Positions 25,329 to 33,388 of a stretch of DNA of 64,000 nucleotides are shown here, piece by piece. The position numbers and the translations under genes were made by a program. How positions within the stretch are numbered: position 1 is the stretch's first letter; every line of letters starts with the position of its first letter. The notes beneath the pieces were generated by a model. It made no database searches and was not told the DNA's origin. It saw nothing but the letters and a program-made list of their open reading frames with translations. The stretch is from Shewanella pealeana ATCC 700345 (GTDB lineage Bacteria > Pseudomonadota > Gammaproteobacteria > Enterobacterales > Shewanellaceae). The DNA lies in contig NC_009901.1 in the NCBI RefSeq assembly GCF_000018285.1, positions 3,905,001 to 3,969,000 of the forward strand, in the 5' to 3' direction.

Positions 25329-27182
25329 TTAAAACGCTTGGTAGCTAACGCTGAAGAATAACTCTCTTCCAGGGCTAAAGTAGTTCTGATCTGAGATAAT
25401 CTCTTCATCAAACAGGTTGTTCGCCTTTAAGCGTAGGCTCCATGCATCATCAATCTGGAAACCCAAACTCAAATCGAGCTTATGATAGGCATCTAAGTAC
25501 TGCTCATAGCCAGCATAACGCTTACCTTGATAATGATAGTTAGCAAGTAGATCAAACTGCTGCCAAGTGTAGCTCAGTAAATAGTTGAACTCATTCTCAC
25601 TGCGACCGATAAGTTGTTCATCAGTTTGCTTGTTTTCTGCATTTAGGTAGGTGTAACCCAGCTGATGTTCTAGCCCTAACAGTTGATAATTTGCCGAAAG
25701 CTCTACACCTGTGATCTTAGCTTCATTGATGTTCGCAGGCTTCCAGATATCCCAACCAAAATCATCTTGCTCACCAGTTGGTGCCCAGGCAATAAGGTTA
25801 TCAATCTTATTCTGGAACACACTGATATAGGCGCGAAGATCTTGATTATTAAAATGCAGCGTCAGCTCATAACTCTCTGCCGTTTCTGAGATCAAGTCAG
25901 AGTTACCAGAGTCAGGCCAGTATAGATCGTTAAAGGTTGGCGCCTTAAAAGCCGTGCCCGTGGTCGCTGCTATTCGCCATTGTTCATTAAACTGATAGGC
26001 TAAACTGGCATTATAGGAAGTTTCGCTATCGATATTTTCCACATCATCGTAGCGTACAGCCACTTCGGCTAGCAACTTGCTCCATTGCTTCTGGATTAAT
26101 GCGTATGCGCCGAAAAGGTCTCGCTCGTCTTGGGCGTAGTCGCCTCTGACCTGCTCTCTTGACCAGTCAATACCGCCGGTAATAGTCAGATCATCTGCCG
26201 CTAAATACTGATTGCTCCAGTTAACTTGATCGCGCTTAGTTTCAAACTCTGCAATGGCAACACTCGCATCATCACCGCGGAAATTTTCATTTGAATCTTG
26301 TGATTGACTCACGGCTAACTTGCTAGTGAACTGCTCACGACTGTACTGGGTAGCAAGACTCCAAAGATAGTTTTCATAATCTGACTCATCGGCCGAACCT
26401 GAGGCGTAGATGTCATCGTATTGGGTATTGCCCTTATCGTACTGGCCATTCCAAAGTGCTTGCCAGTTTTGATTAATTTGCTGCGACCCTTTCAATGAAA
26501 GCGCATTACGCTTGTAACCGTCGTCATCGTTCTCGACTTCGGCGCCATTATATACATCATAGCCGTCAGACTGTTCATGGTTAACGGCAAGTGTGGTGTT
26601 TCCGTCGCCATGATTCATGCCTGCGCCAAATGAGCCTCGAACATAGTCATTGCTGCCATATTCGGCACCAGCAAACCACTCGCCACCTTTAAGCTCACGG
26701 GTAAATATTTGAATAACGCCGCCTATAGCATCGCTGCCCCATACAGACGCCCGCGGACCTTTAAGCACTTCTATACGCTCGATGTTCTCAGGAGATAGGG
26801 TATTAAAACTGACAGTACCTAAGGTTGCAGAGCCAACCTTTACGCCGTCAACTAGCACTAGAACATGATTTGAATTACTACCGCGAACACTAATAGAAGT
26901 AGCCTGACCCGCACCACCATTGCGAGATACACTGACGCCAGGAAGCGTTTCTAGTACATCGGCAACCGATTTAGGGTTAAGACGCGCGATTTCTTCACGC
27001 TCAATCGTATTGATAACTGTCAGTTGCTGATCTACCGTTCTGTCAAAACGTGATCCTGTTACAGTAATCGTTTCATCGATTGTCGCTGAGCTTGCTCCGA
27101 GATCTTCGGCGGTCGCTGTGAATGCAGTAAAGCTGATAAGACTGCTAATTAGCAGTGCAATTTTAGAGGGTTGTGTTCCCAT
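25329..27182 (-). CDS. btuB: BtuB, TonB-dependent cobalamin receptor
   Basis: Outer-membrane receptor importing vitamin B12. A signal peptide of about 25 residues (IALLISSLISFTAFTATAE) is followed by the TonB box region (DETITVTGSRF), the plug domain (ADVLETLPGVSVSRNGGAGQATSISVRGSNSNHVLVLVDGVKV) and a 22-strand barrel ending in the aromatic FFSVSYQAF. The length (617) is close to E. coli BtuB (614). Assignment to B12 rather than siderophores rests on the cobalamin riboswitch in its leader. A MetJ operator overlaps the promoter. Confidence 0.95.
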   Translation of the reverse strand: MGTQPSKIALLISSLISFTAFTATAEDLGASSATIDETITVTGSRFDRTVDQQLTVINTIEREEIARLNPKSVADVLETLPGVSVSRNGGAGQATSISVRGSNSNHVLVLVDGVKVGSATLGTVSFNTLSPENIERIEVLKGPRASVWGSDAIGGVIQIFTRELKGGEWFAGAEYGSNDYVRGSFGAGMNHGDGNTTLAVNHEQSDGYDVYNGAEVENDDDGYKRNALSLKGSQQINQNWQALWNGQYDKGNTQYDDIYASGSADESDYENYLWSLATQYSREQFTSKLAVSQSQDSNENFRGDDASVAIAEFETKRDQVNWSNQYLAADDLTITGGIDWSREQVRGDYAQDERDLFGAYALIQKQWSKLLAEVAVRYDDVENIDSETSYNASLAYQFNEQWRIAATTGTAFKAPTFNDLYWPDSGNSDLISETAESYELTLHFNNQDLRAYISVFQNKIDNLIAWAPTGEQDDFGWDIWKPANINEAKITGVELSANYQLLGLEHQLGYTYLNAENKQTDEQLIGRSENEFNYLLSYTWQQFDLLANYHYQGKRYAGYEQYLDAYHKLDLSLGFQIDDAWSLRLKANNLFDEEIISDQNYFSPGRELFFSVSYQAF

Positions 27183-27314
27183 TTACCTTTGACTCCTAAA
27201 GGAAAACGGGGCAAAAACGTCACGGTGATACGAGCAATAAATGGCAAGTGCTATTGTTTGTTTTGCTCGTTAATTGCCGCATTTCGAGATCTGCCCGCCG
27301 AAATCATCGAAATC

Positions 27315-27485
27315 ACTTTGTTGGCCGGTCTCCGGACTTAGGTTCAGTGTTAGAAACTAACACGCGAATACAAGCTTTAAACGCCTATCCATTAAGGCGC
27401 GCTCGTCTCTCACCATTCACCGTTGCGGGGGCAGTGCCAGAATTTAACTGACTTCCCGATTATCCCTAATACCAAATAGGTATAT
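27315..27485 (-). ncRNA. Cobalamin riboswitch in the btuB leader
   Basis: Read on the minus strand, the leader holds gggaagtc, the B12 box gcactgcccccgcaacggt (27419-27437 region) and agtccggagaccggcc (27323-27338), the three hallmark segments in the right order, with a stem (taaaggcg-like arm at 27375-27400) between. Adenosylcobalamin binding is expected to reduce btuB expression, most likely by blocking translation because no clear terminator stands between it and the start codon about 135 bases on. Confidence 0.95.
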
Positions 27486-27611
27486 GTTACAGCTGTAACT
27501 TAAGGCACCAATAAAGTTGACTAAAATAGTATTTTTTCTAATAGCATGCTTTTTAATAGCATGATGCTTATCGCTCAAGAGTAAAAAAACGTCACTTTTG
27601 AGAGTGCGCGC

Positions 27612-27641
27612 ATTATAGACGTCTATACGGTTAAATGTCTA
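27612..27641 (-). promoter_or_regulatory. btuB promoter
   Basis: On the minus strand the -10 is TATAAT (27612-27617), a perfect match, and the -35 is TAGACA (27636-27641), 5 of 6, with an 18-base spacer. The start of transcription would be near 27605, giving a leader of about 420 bases that contains the riboswitch. Confidence 0.65.
27617..27640. promoter_or_regulatory. MetJ operator overlapping the btuB promoter
   Basis: Three contiguous 8-mers, AGACGTCT (8 of 8), ATACGGTT (5 of 8) and AAATGTCT (6 of 8), fill the space between the -35 and -10 elements. The arrangement predicts SAM-dependent repression by MetJ in addition to B12 control. Confidence 0.7.
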
Positions 27642-27760
27642 ACTTAACTAGATTTTAAAGCGCTATTTTAGACGAAGAATATTCACCCACCGAATAACAT
27701 TAGTATATTTACTTTAAATATCAGCTTGATAAGGCTTGGTTGTATAAGTCGATTAATGCC

Positions 27761-28408
27761 TTAATACAGACTTAAAGGTGTAATGCTCGACAGGAACTCT
27801 TGGTGATTGTGGGCTTGGATTGGCGGATTTTGCTTAGTAAAAGCCTCACCTCGAATCGATTTATGAATTAAATACAGATCCTGCTTTCCCCTTACGACAA
27901 TGTAATGCCCTATTTCTCCTTGAGTCACAACTTTATTCGTTCCAATCGCTGCTGCCGACTTAAGGTGAGAGTTAGGTATTACAGTACAGCCTATTATTGC
28001 ACTTGCTGTTTCATGGTTATTGAGCGGCTCACTCGGTAAACTTTCAAGCACAGTCTCGCCTTGGCAACGTTCAAAATATACCGCCGCCATCGTCTCTAAA
28101 AATGCCTGTGGGCTCACGTCCTGCGCCACATCTTTAAAGCCCTGTACACACAGCATAGATGACCAAGTATGTAACGCTTCAGATGCGGGAACAAACTCAG
28201 CAGAGTACATAGTACCTTGCTGCTGTGTATAGGCTAACTTCCAATCTAGTGGCAAGTTAAAGTTAAGGGTTTGGCTAAATATCGCTAACTTTTTAGGGGC
28301 TTTAGCGACTTGCGTCTCAGCTGAACCCGCGCTTACCCAAAAAGACGGAATAGCTAAAAAAATTGCGCTCAGCATACCCGTCGCTACGCGAGGAAAGTAT
28401 GAACTCAT
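27761..28408 (-). CDS. Secreted hypothetical protein
   Basis: About 215 residues from the internal ATG (MSSYFPRVATGMLSAIFLAIPSFWVSAGSAE), which gives a signal peptide; the longer frame starting at a GTG 34 codons earlier adds an unlikely N-terminus. The mature part begins with a beta-strand-rich segment (LAIFSQTLNFNLPLDWKLAYTQQQGTMYSAEFVP) and has four cysteines. I do not recognise the family. It has no operon partner; btuB's promoter lies downstream on the same strand. Confidence 0.65.
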   Translation of the reverse strand: MSSYFPRVATGMLSAIFLAIPSFWVSAGSAETQVAKAPKKLAIFSQTLNFNLPLDWKLAYTQQQGTMYSAEFVPASEALHTWSSMLCVQGFKDVAQDVSPQAFLETMAAVYFERCQGETVLESLPSEPLNNHETASAIIGCTVIPNSHLKSAAAIGTNKVVTQGEIGHYIVVRGKQDLYLIHKSIRGEAFTKQNPPIQAHNHQEFLSSITPLSLY

Positions 28409-28614
28409 ACCTATACAAACCTTGTTGATGGTAGTTTCTGGGCAGTATTCTATCTGGGCATATGTAAAAGTGGTACTTAAATAATTAATTTTTGTTAAAT
28501 CCTGTCGCACATTTAGTTAACCCAGGCGAACTTTTAGCCCCTTATTTAACAATGACTTATATTGCCACGCCTAACCTAGATTAAAAAACACACTAAAAAT
28601 CACTTGCACAAACT

Positions 28615-28653
28615 GATTACATTTGTAATCTTAATTGAAATTACAAACGTAAT
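28615..28653. promoter_or_regulatory. Paired BlaI-type operators upstream of the repressor gene
   Basis: Two dyads, gattacatttgtaatc (28615-28630) and attacaaacgtaat (28640-28653), share the TTACA-N3-GTAA core, with centres about 24 bases apart. They overlap a plausible promoter (TTGCAC at about 28603). TACA-TGTA dyads are typical targets of BlaI/MecI repressors, so autoregulation is likely. Confidence 0.75.
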
Positions 28654-28666
28654 CGAAGAGAAAGCA

Positions 28667-29044
28667 ATGAAAGAGATCAGTAATGCAGAGTTGTGCGTAC
28701 TCAATGTCCTGTGGCAATCCTCACCTATCAGTGCCAGTGATGTCATAGGTGAACTTTCTCGCACCCATGACTGGCACCAGAAAACCGTAAAAACATTACT
28801 CAACCGCCTAGTAAAGAAGCAAGCCATTGGCTTTGAAAAACAGGGGCGCTCCTACCTTTATAGTCCGCTAATCAGGCAGAGTGAGTATCAACTCAAGGAG
28901 AGTGAGTCTTTTATCGAACGGTTATTTTCAGGACGAATCGCGCCCTTGGTCGCAGGATTTGCTAAGCAGAATAAGCTCAGCGCGGAGGATGTCGACGAGC
29001 TACAACAGCTGATAGACACGTGGAAAAAGGATAACAAGTCATGA
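28667..29044 (+). CDS. BlaI/MecI/CopY-family repressor
   Basis: 125 residues from MKEISNAELCVLNVLWQSSP, the family's standard N-terminus; the start follows gaagagaaagc, and an upstream in-frame ATG lies inside the operator region. The winged helix (KTVKTLLNRLVKKQAIGFEKQGRSYLYSP) and C-terminal dimer helices are present. Its stop overlaps the start of the M56 protease gene (atga), so both are made together. The protease is expected to inactivate this repressor upon a cell-envelope signal. Confidence 0.93.
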   Translation: MKEISNAELCVLNVLWQSSPISASDVIGELSRTHDWHQKTVKTLLNRLVKKQAIGFEKQGRSYLYSPLIRQSEYQLKESESFIERLFSGRIAPLVAGFAKQNKLSAEDVDELQQLIDTWKKDNKS

Positions 29045-30234
29045 TGCTATGGATGGCGCAGCAGACCCTTTTACTCTCATTAGTATGTGGCGGCTTACTC
29101 TTGAGTCACCGTTTATTGCAGCAACACCTTGGCGCCCACAGAACCTATCATTTGTGGCTAGCCATTCCCGCTCTGCTCATCAGCTCAGCCATAATGGTAA
29201 TGCTTCCCTCTCCTCTTAGTGCAGTGCAAGCCAACCAACTTGCTCACTACAGCGTGATGGCGGGCAAGGCAATCTCTGCCGTACAAACCACAGATTATGC
29301 GAACTTATTACTGCTTACATGGTTAGTTGGCGTAGGAATTATGTTCATCCTACTACTATTACAAGCCATAGGGTTGAAACGGATATTGCGTACAGCAATC
29401 CCCCTTGAGCATCAAGATGCAGCGCTGCCAACACTGCAACACCCTAGTGTGCAGTCGCCCATGCTGGTCGGTATTAGCAATGCAAAAATCTTACTTCCAA
29501 CTAGTTTTAATCGCTTGTCGGATGATGAGCGGCAGTCAATTATCGCTCATGAACAATACCACCATCAGCGCCGAGACCTAATCAGCAATCTACTCGCCTA
29601 CTTAACCCTAACGGTTTTCTGGTTCAATCCTCTATGCTGGCTGGCTTACCGACGCTTTAGAGACGATCAAGAGTTGTCTTGCGATGCCCATGTCACCCGA
29701 GCGTTAAGCAAGCAACAAAAAATCAGTTATAGCCAAGTGCTATTAGCCTACTCCCAGCAAGCTCATCACGGCCTGCTACACACTCACTATGGAAATAAAA
29801 ACATACTCAAGGAGCGAATAATGCAAATGAAAACCTCTCAGAAAGGACAAAGTGGCTTAGCCATTATAGGCCTCACTATCTGCCTCGGACTAAGTGGCCT
29901 ACTACTGAACCAACAGGTACAGGCTGGTGCGCACGAGCATAATGAGGTTCATCCCTTAACCCGTGTTGAACCTAAATATCCAATTTCGGCAGTCGAGGCT
30001 CACCAGAGCGGCTTTGTGAAGCTTAAGTTTGATATCAGCCCTAGCGGCGCAGTAAGTAATGTCAGCGTGATTAAGTCATCGCCAGAAGCTGTATTTGATA
30101 AGTCAGCAGTTACCGCACTTGAGCAATGGCGCTATAAAGAGTCAACCAAGGGATTCAAAGGCGCAAAAGTGCAGCTCGATTTTATGATTGAGCCACCGGC
30201 AACCGATGTTGAGCGCATTAAAGTGACGCCTTAA
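29041..30234 (+). CDS. BlaR1-like M56 metalloprotease with a TonB-type C-terminal domain
   Basis: 397 residues. Membrane segments near 8-22, 38-55, 90-110 and 188-205 surround the zinc protease motif HEQYHH near residue 178. A further membrane segment (LAIIGLTICLGLSGLLLNQQVQA, about 280-300) precedes a periplasmic TonB C-terminal-like domain (VEPKYPISAVEAHQSGFVKLKFDISPSGAVSNVSVIKSS). In BlaR1 the sensor is a penicillin-binding domain; here it is replaced by a TonB-like fold, so the input is not simply beta-lactam. Translationally coupled to the BlaI-type repressor. Confidence 0.9.
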   Translation: MMLWMAQQTLLLSLVCGGLLLSHRLLQQHLGAHRTYHLWLAIPALLISSAIMVMLPSPLSAVQANQLAHYSVMAGKAISAVQTTDYANLLLLTWLVGVGIMFILLLLQAIGLKRILRTAIPLEHQDAALPTLQHPSVQSPMLVGISNAKILLPTSFNRLSDDERQSIIAHEQYHHQRRDLISNLLAYLTLTVFWFNPLCWLAYRRFRDDQELSCDAHVTRALSKQQKISYSQVLLAYSQQAHHGLLHTHYGNKNILKERIMQMKTSQKGQSGLAIIGLTICLGLSGLLLNQQVQAGAHEHNEVHPLTRVEPKYPISAVEAHQSGFVKLKFDISPSGAVSNVSVIKSSPEAVFDKSAVTALEQWRYKESTKGFKGAKVQLDFMIEPPATDVERIKVTP

Positions 30235-30243
30235 GCTAGAGTA

Positions 30244-30285
30244 AAAGATGAAAGCTAGTACTGATTGGTATTAGCTTTCATCTTT
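30244..30285 (+). terminator. Long hairpin after the protease gene, with a MITE end in its loop
   Basis: aaagatgaaagcta / tagctttcatcttt is a perfect 14-bp inverted repeat. The 14-base loop, gtactgattggtat, matches the terminal repeat of the MITE family. The 3' arm ends in ttt only, so it may act as terminator or as a transcript stabiliser. Confidence 0.55.
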
Positions 30286-30331
30286 GTAGAGCTAGATTAT
30301 TCGCGCTATTTATAAAAGCTATTTACCAGAG

Positions 30332-31117
30332 CTATTTAGACTGCATCGACATCTCATCCACTAAACGATAGACGGTATAAGTCGTCGACTTAAAGTTTTC
30401 CGACCAATCTTCTAAAAGCTCCTCAGCTTTTCCCTCATTGCCCATATGTTTGGCTAATGCCTGTGCAAAGGAGCTATCCGGTGGTGTCATTTCGGCATAA
30501 TTTTTATAAGGGATCACTAAGCTTAAGCCGCCCTTGCCGCCGATGCGTTGCCCCCAAGACCAAGAATATGGCCACTTCATTGCTTTAGCACTGTCACTGA
30601 GCACTTTCTTCATCGCTTCAACGTCTCTCCAACTGCCCATCTTGACGCGATAATCCGTCACCGCAAAGTAGCGATAAGCTTGCTCTTCTGGCCAATGACT
30701 ATTGGCAAAGTCGACTCGAGTGTAGAAGTGCTCGTAGCGCGCAATGTACTGATCCACATTGGCGTACCAATGCTCGAGTATCTTGTTATCAGACTGCCAT
30801 TTTTGGTATGCATCGACATCATTCCATTTGGTACAGCAATATCTAACGATATAACGATCCATTCTTGTTCCTATCACCGGCCGATAGACTTTCCAGTCTC
30901 TAGCGTCACCTTTCTCTGCGCGAAATTGAATGTGCTTTTTAAAGGCTGTCTCAAATTGCGCTTCTTGACCGGGATTAGGGATCATCACCCAGACATCGGC
31001 TAATGAGTCTGGCTTAGCCTCAGCGGCTTGTACCGATAATGTCAGACTCAGTAGGGTAACCAGACTCAGTAGGGTAACCAGACTCAGCAGTAAGCCTTTT
31101 AAAATAGAGTTTTTCAT
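30332..31117 (-). CDS. Secreted hypothetical protein with a repeat-expanded signal peptide
   Basis: 261 residues. The hydrophobic core of the signal peptide is made of repeated LLSLVT units, encoded by an 18-base tandem repeat. The mature protein has two similar halves: VWVMIPNPGQEAQFETAFKKHIQFR (residues 42-66) and a later YFAVTDYRVKMGSWRDVEAMKKV, suggesting duplicated alpha-beta (ferredoxin-like dimeric barrel) domains. Residues YCCTKW near 93 give a vicinal cysteine pair. Family not recognised. A MITE lies 15 bases before its start, probably carrying or displacing its promoter. Confidence 0.7.
   Translation of the reverse strand: MKNSILKGLLLSLVTLLSLVTLLSLTLSVQAAEAKPDSLADVWVMIPNPGQEAQFETAFKKHIQFRAEKGDARDWKVYRPVIGTRMDRYIVRYCCTKWNDVDAYQKWQSDNKILEHWYANVDQYIARYEHFYTRVDFANSHWPEEQAYRYFAVTDYRVKMGSWRDVEAMKKVLSDSAKAMKWPYSWSWGQRIGGKGGLSLVIPYKNYAEMTPPDSSFAQALAKHMGNEGKAEELLEDWSENFKSTTYTVYRLVDEMSMQSK
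31043..31087. repeat. 18-bp tandem repeat inside a signal-peptide coding region
   Basis: The unit cagactcagtagggtaac occurs twice exactly and then in part (31043-31060, 31061-31078, 31079-31087). Because 18 is a multiple of 3, copy-number change would alter the signal peptide by six residues per unit without a frameshift. Confidence 0.9.
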
Positions 31118-31132
31118 TACATCTATCCTTTT

Positions 31133-31398
31133 ATACCAATCAGTATAAAGATTTGGTCGCTCAGCGAGAGTTTAGCGGCACTGAGACAAGGCAACGAGTG
31201 AAGAGCATAGTTATTCTACGTTTAAGCTCGTTAACACAGTATCAGAGCCGCTAAAACTCGCCATTCTGGAGCGTTTTTGGCTGCCTACTTCTACGTTGAA
31301 CAACTTCACAAGGGAACAACCATTCTTTCAGTTATTCACCTTGAATTAGTTTGCCAAAAAACGCTCTGAGTAGATCAACTTCTTATACTGATTGGTAT
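31133..31398 (+). mobile_element. MITE-like element, copy 3
   Basis: 266 bases with perfect 14-bp ends, ataccaatcagtat and atactgattggtat. Same orientation and length as copy 1 and clearly similar throughout. It sits between the secreted-protein gene start and the FMN reductase terminator. Confidence 0.88.
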
Positions 31399-31550
31399 TA
31401 AATGAGTTATTTAGCAGTCCGATTGACAGCGAATCATTGAAAACAAAGGCTAATCAGCAAGAAAATGAGGTGCTGTAAATCGAAAGTCGTACTAAAGCCT
31501 AGCAAGGATTGGGCGATTGTGCGGGATATTTGGAACATGCAGTAAACACA

Positions 31551-31579
31551 AAAAAGCGAATGCACGGCATTCGCTTTTC
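31551..31579 (-). terminator. Terminator of the FMN reductase gene
   Basis: aaaagcgaatgc / gcattcgctttt is a perfect 12-bp stem with a 3-base loop, 30 bases after the stop codon. Confidence 0.85.
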
Positions 31580-31608
31580 ATGTTTAAATTTTAGTATTCG
31601 ATTCAGTG

Positions 31609-32130
31609 CTAGAGCAGTGCTAACGCACTCTTCAACTTATCTTGCAACTCTGGGTTACGCAGCTGTTGCTTCTCCATGTCGAAGTTATCGAAGAAACTTG
31701 GTACAGATAGTGAGGCTTTCACATCTGCAGCAAAGTATGGCGCCGAGCCCGCTGCCGCAGCCAATACACTCGACGCACCACCTGGGCCTGGAGATGTAGC
31801 CAGCAATACCATTGGCTTATTCTGGAATACTTTCATATCGATACGCGATGTCCAGTCAAACAAATTCTTATAGGCCGCTGTGTATGAACCATTATGCTCG
31901 GCAAAAGAGATGATAATCGCATCGGCTTCACCGATTTTGGCAAAGAACTTTTGCGCCTGTTCAGGCTGACCTAGCTCCTCTTCTCTGTCTTGACTAAAAA
32001 TAGGCATTTCGTAGTCGTTAATATCGAGAATTTCAACGTCTGCGCCGTCCACTAACGAAGCGGCATAGGTTGCAAGTTGCTTGTTAATTGACTTAGAACT
32101 GCTGCTCGCTGCAAAGGCTAATAGTTTCAT
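31609..32130 (-). CDS. NADPH-dependent FMN reductase-family flavoprotein
   Basis: 173 residues with a flavodoxin-like fold. The N-terminal FMN phosphate loop is FAASSSSKSINKQLA (residues 6-20), and the family segment EHNGSYTAAYKNLFDWTSR near residue 78 and TSPGPGGASS near residue 112 are present. Likely reduces quinones, azo dyes or chromate with NAD(P)H in the cytosol; the physiological substrate is unknown. Divergent from a LysR-family gene 206 bases away, which probably regulates it. Confidence 0.9.
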   Translation of the reverse strand: MKLLAFAASSSSKSINKQLATYAASLVDGADVEILDINDYEMPIFSQDREEELGQPEQAQKFFAKIGEADAIIISFAEHNGSYTAAYKNLFDWTSRIDMKVFQNKPMVLLATSPGPGGASSVLAAAAGSAPYFAADVKASLSVPSFFDNFDMEKQQLRNPELQDKLKSALALL

Positions 32131-32336
32131 AATTGGACTCTCTATTCTGTTGGCTTATGCTAACGGCAATTCATCAGCACCTTTAATTAATTATCACTGT
32201 AACCATTAGCAACTAGGCTAAGTTTTGAGCGACAACCCGATGTAGAGCAGTGTATATTAGATGCCAGTTGTGATTAATGGCCTAAAAAGATATTAACTAT
32301 TTCCATATAACTGTTAATCGGCGTCTGGACTCAAGA

Positions 32337-33230
32337 ATGAATAAACTGTTTGATGGTATCGTGATATTTGTGCAAGTGGTAAAGAGTGCAGGTTTCTCCG
32401 CCGCGGCAGAAGTCTTGGGACACTCCACCTCCTATGTCAGCAAGGAGGTCAATAAACTGGAGTCTAGACTCGGAGTGCGACTGCTCAATAGAACCACGCG
32501 CTCGATAGGCTTAACCCCTGAGGGAGATGCCTATTATCAGCAGTGCCTACAATTGATTAGCGACGCCGAGCAGGCGATAGGCTTAATCACTCAACATGAT
32601 GTGAGCCCTCGTGGAGTACTAAAACTCAGTTGTCCCGTCGGTTTCGCCCAGCAACACCTCAAGCCCATTATCTCCGAATACCTAAAGCGTTACCCCAATG
32701 TGAGTTTAGATTTAGATCTAAGTGATAAGCGCACCGATGTGATTGCCGATGGTTATGATTTGGCCATTAGAGCATCGGCGCAGCTGGAAGAATCCAGCCT
32801 CATCTGCCGTAAGCTCTATAGCTGTAAAGCTTATACTGTGGCGTCGAAAGAATACATTTCACGCCATGGTAAACCTCACCACCCCAGAGAGCTCGAGACA
32901 CATAACGGGATCTGTTACTCCAACCATAAACAGCCAAGCAGATGGGATTACATTGACCATGACGGCAAACACTTTTCGGTGGATATTAGGCCAAAGATCC
33001 TCTGTAACAACGGCAACATGCAGCTAAATCTAGCGCTGGCGGGACATGGCATCACTCGCTTACCTAACTTCTATATGCAAGGTGAACTCGAAAATGATCA
33101 GTTAGAGATCCTGTTTGACAAGTTTCCCAGCGCCAATATTGATGTGTTCGTGGTTTACCCAAGCCGCAAACACCTATCGCCCAAAGTCAGAGCCTTTATC
33201 GATCTGGCTGCCGAACGGTTAGCTGGATAG
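32337..33230 (+). CDS. LysR-family transcriptional regulator
   Basis: 297 residues: helix-turn-helix (FVQVVKSAGFSAAAEVLGHSTSYVSKEVNKLESRLGVRLLNRTTRS) followed by a LysR effector domain (GVLKLSCPVGFAQQHLKPIISEYLKRYP). It belongs to the same CrgA/DsdC-like subgroup as many regulators divergent from NAD(P)H-flavin reductases. The divergent flavoprotein gene is the likely target. Confidence 0.92.
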   Translation: MNKLFDGIVIFVQVVKSAGFSAAAEVLGHSTSYVSKEVNKLESRLGVRLLNRTTRSIGLTPEGDAYYQQCLQLISDAEQAIGLITQHDVSPRGVLKLSCPVGFAQQHLKPIISEYLKRYPNVSLDLDLSDKRTDVIADGYDLAIRASAQLEESSLICRKLYSCKAYTVASKEYISRHGKPHHPRELETHNGICYSNHKQPSRWDYIDHDGKHFSVDIRPKILCNNGNMQLNLALAGHGITRLPNFYMQGELENDQLEILFDKFPSANIDVFVVYPSRKHLSPKVRAFIDLAAERLAG

Positions 33231-33388
33231 CCGTTCGACAATGTTAATCTTTATGGCTACTTTCTAGATAAATAGCTTTAAAGTTAACCATCTACAAACT
33301 TATAATCGAGCAGCCCCCTCCCCTGTGGCTGAGTAGCATTCGACCAAGACGCATTCTTCGGGGAGTTCAAACAACTTAGGTGACTTGT

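Noticed and set aside
27248..27451. 67-codon frame on the plus strand
   Set aside because: It is antisense to the cobalamin riboswitch and btuB leader.
32310..32325. Possible MetJ box (ggcgtctggac) before the LysR gene at 32337
   Set aside because: Only one partial 8-mer is present without tandem neighbours; MetJ operators need at least two boxes.
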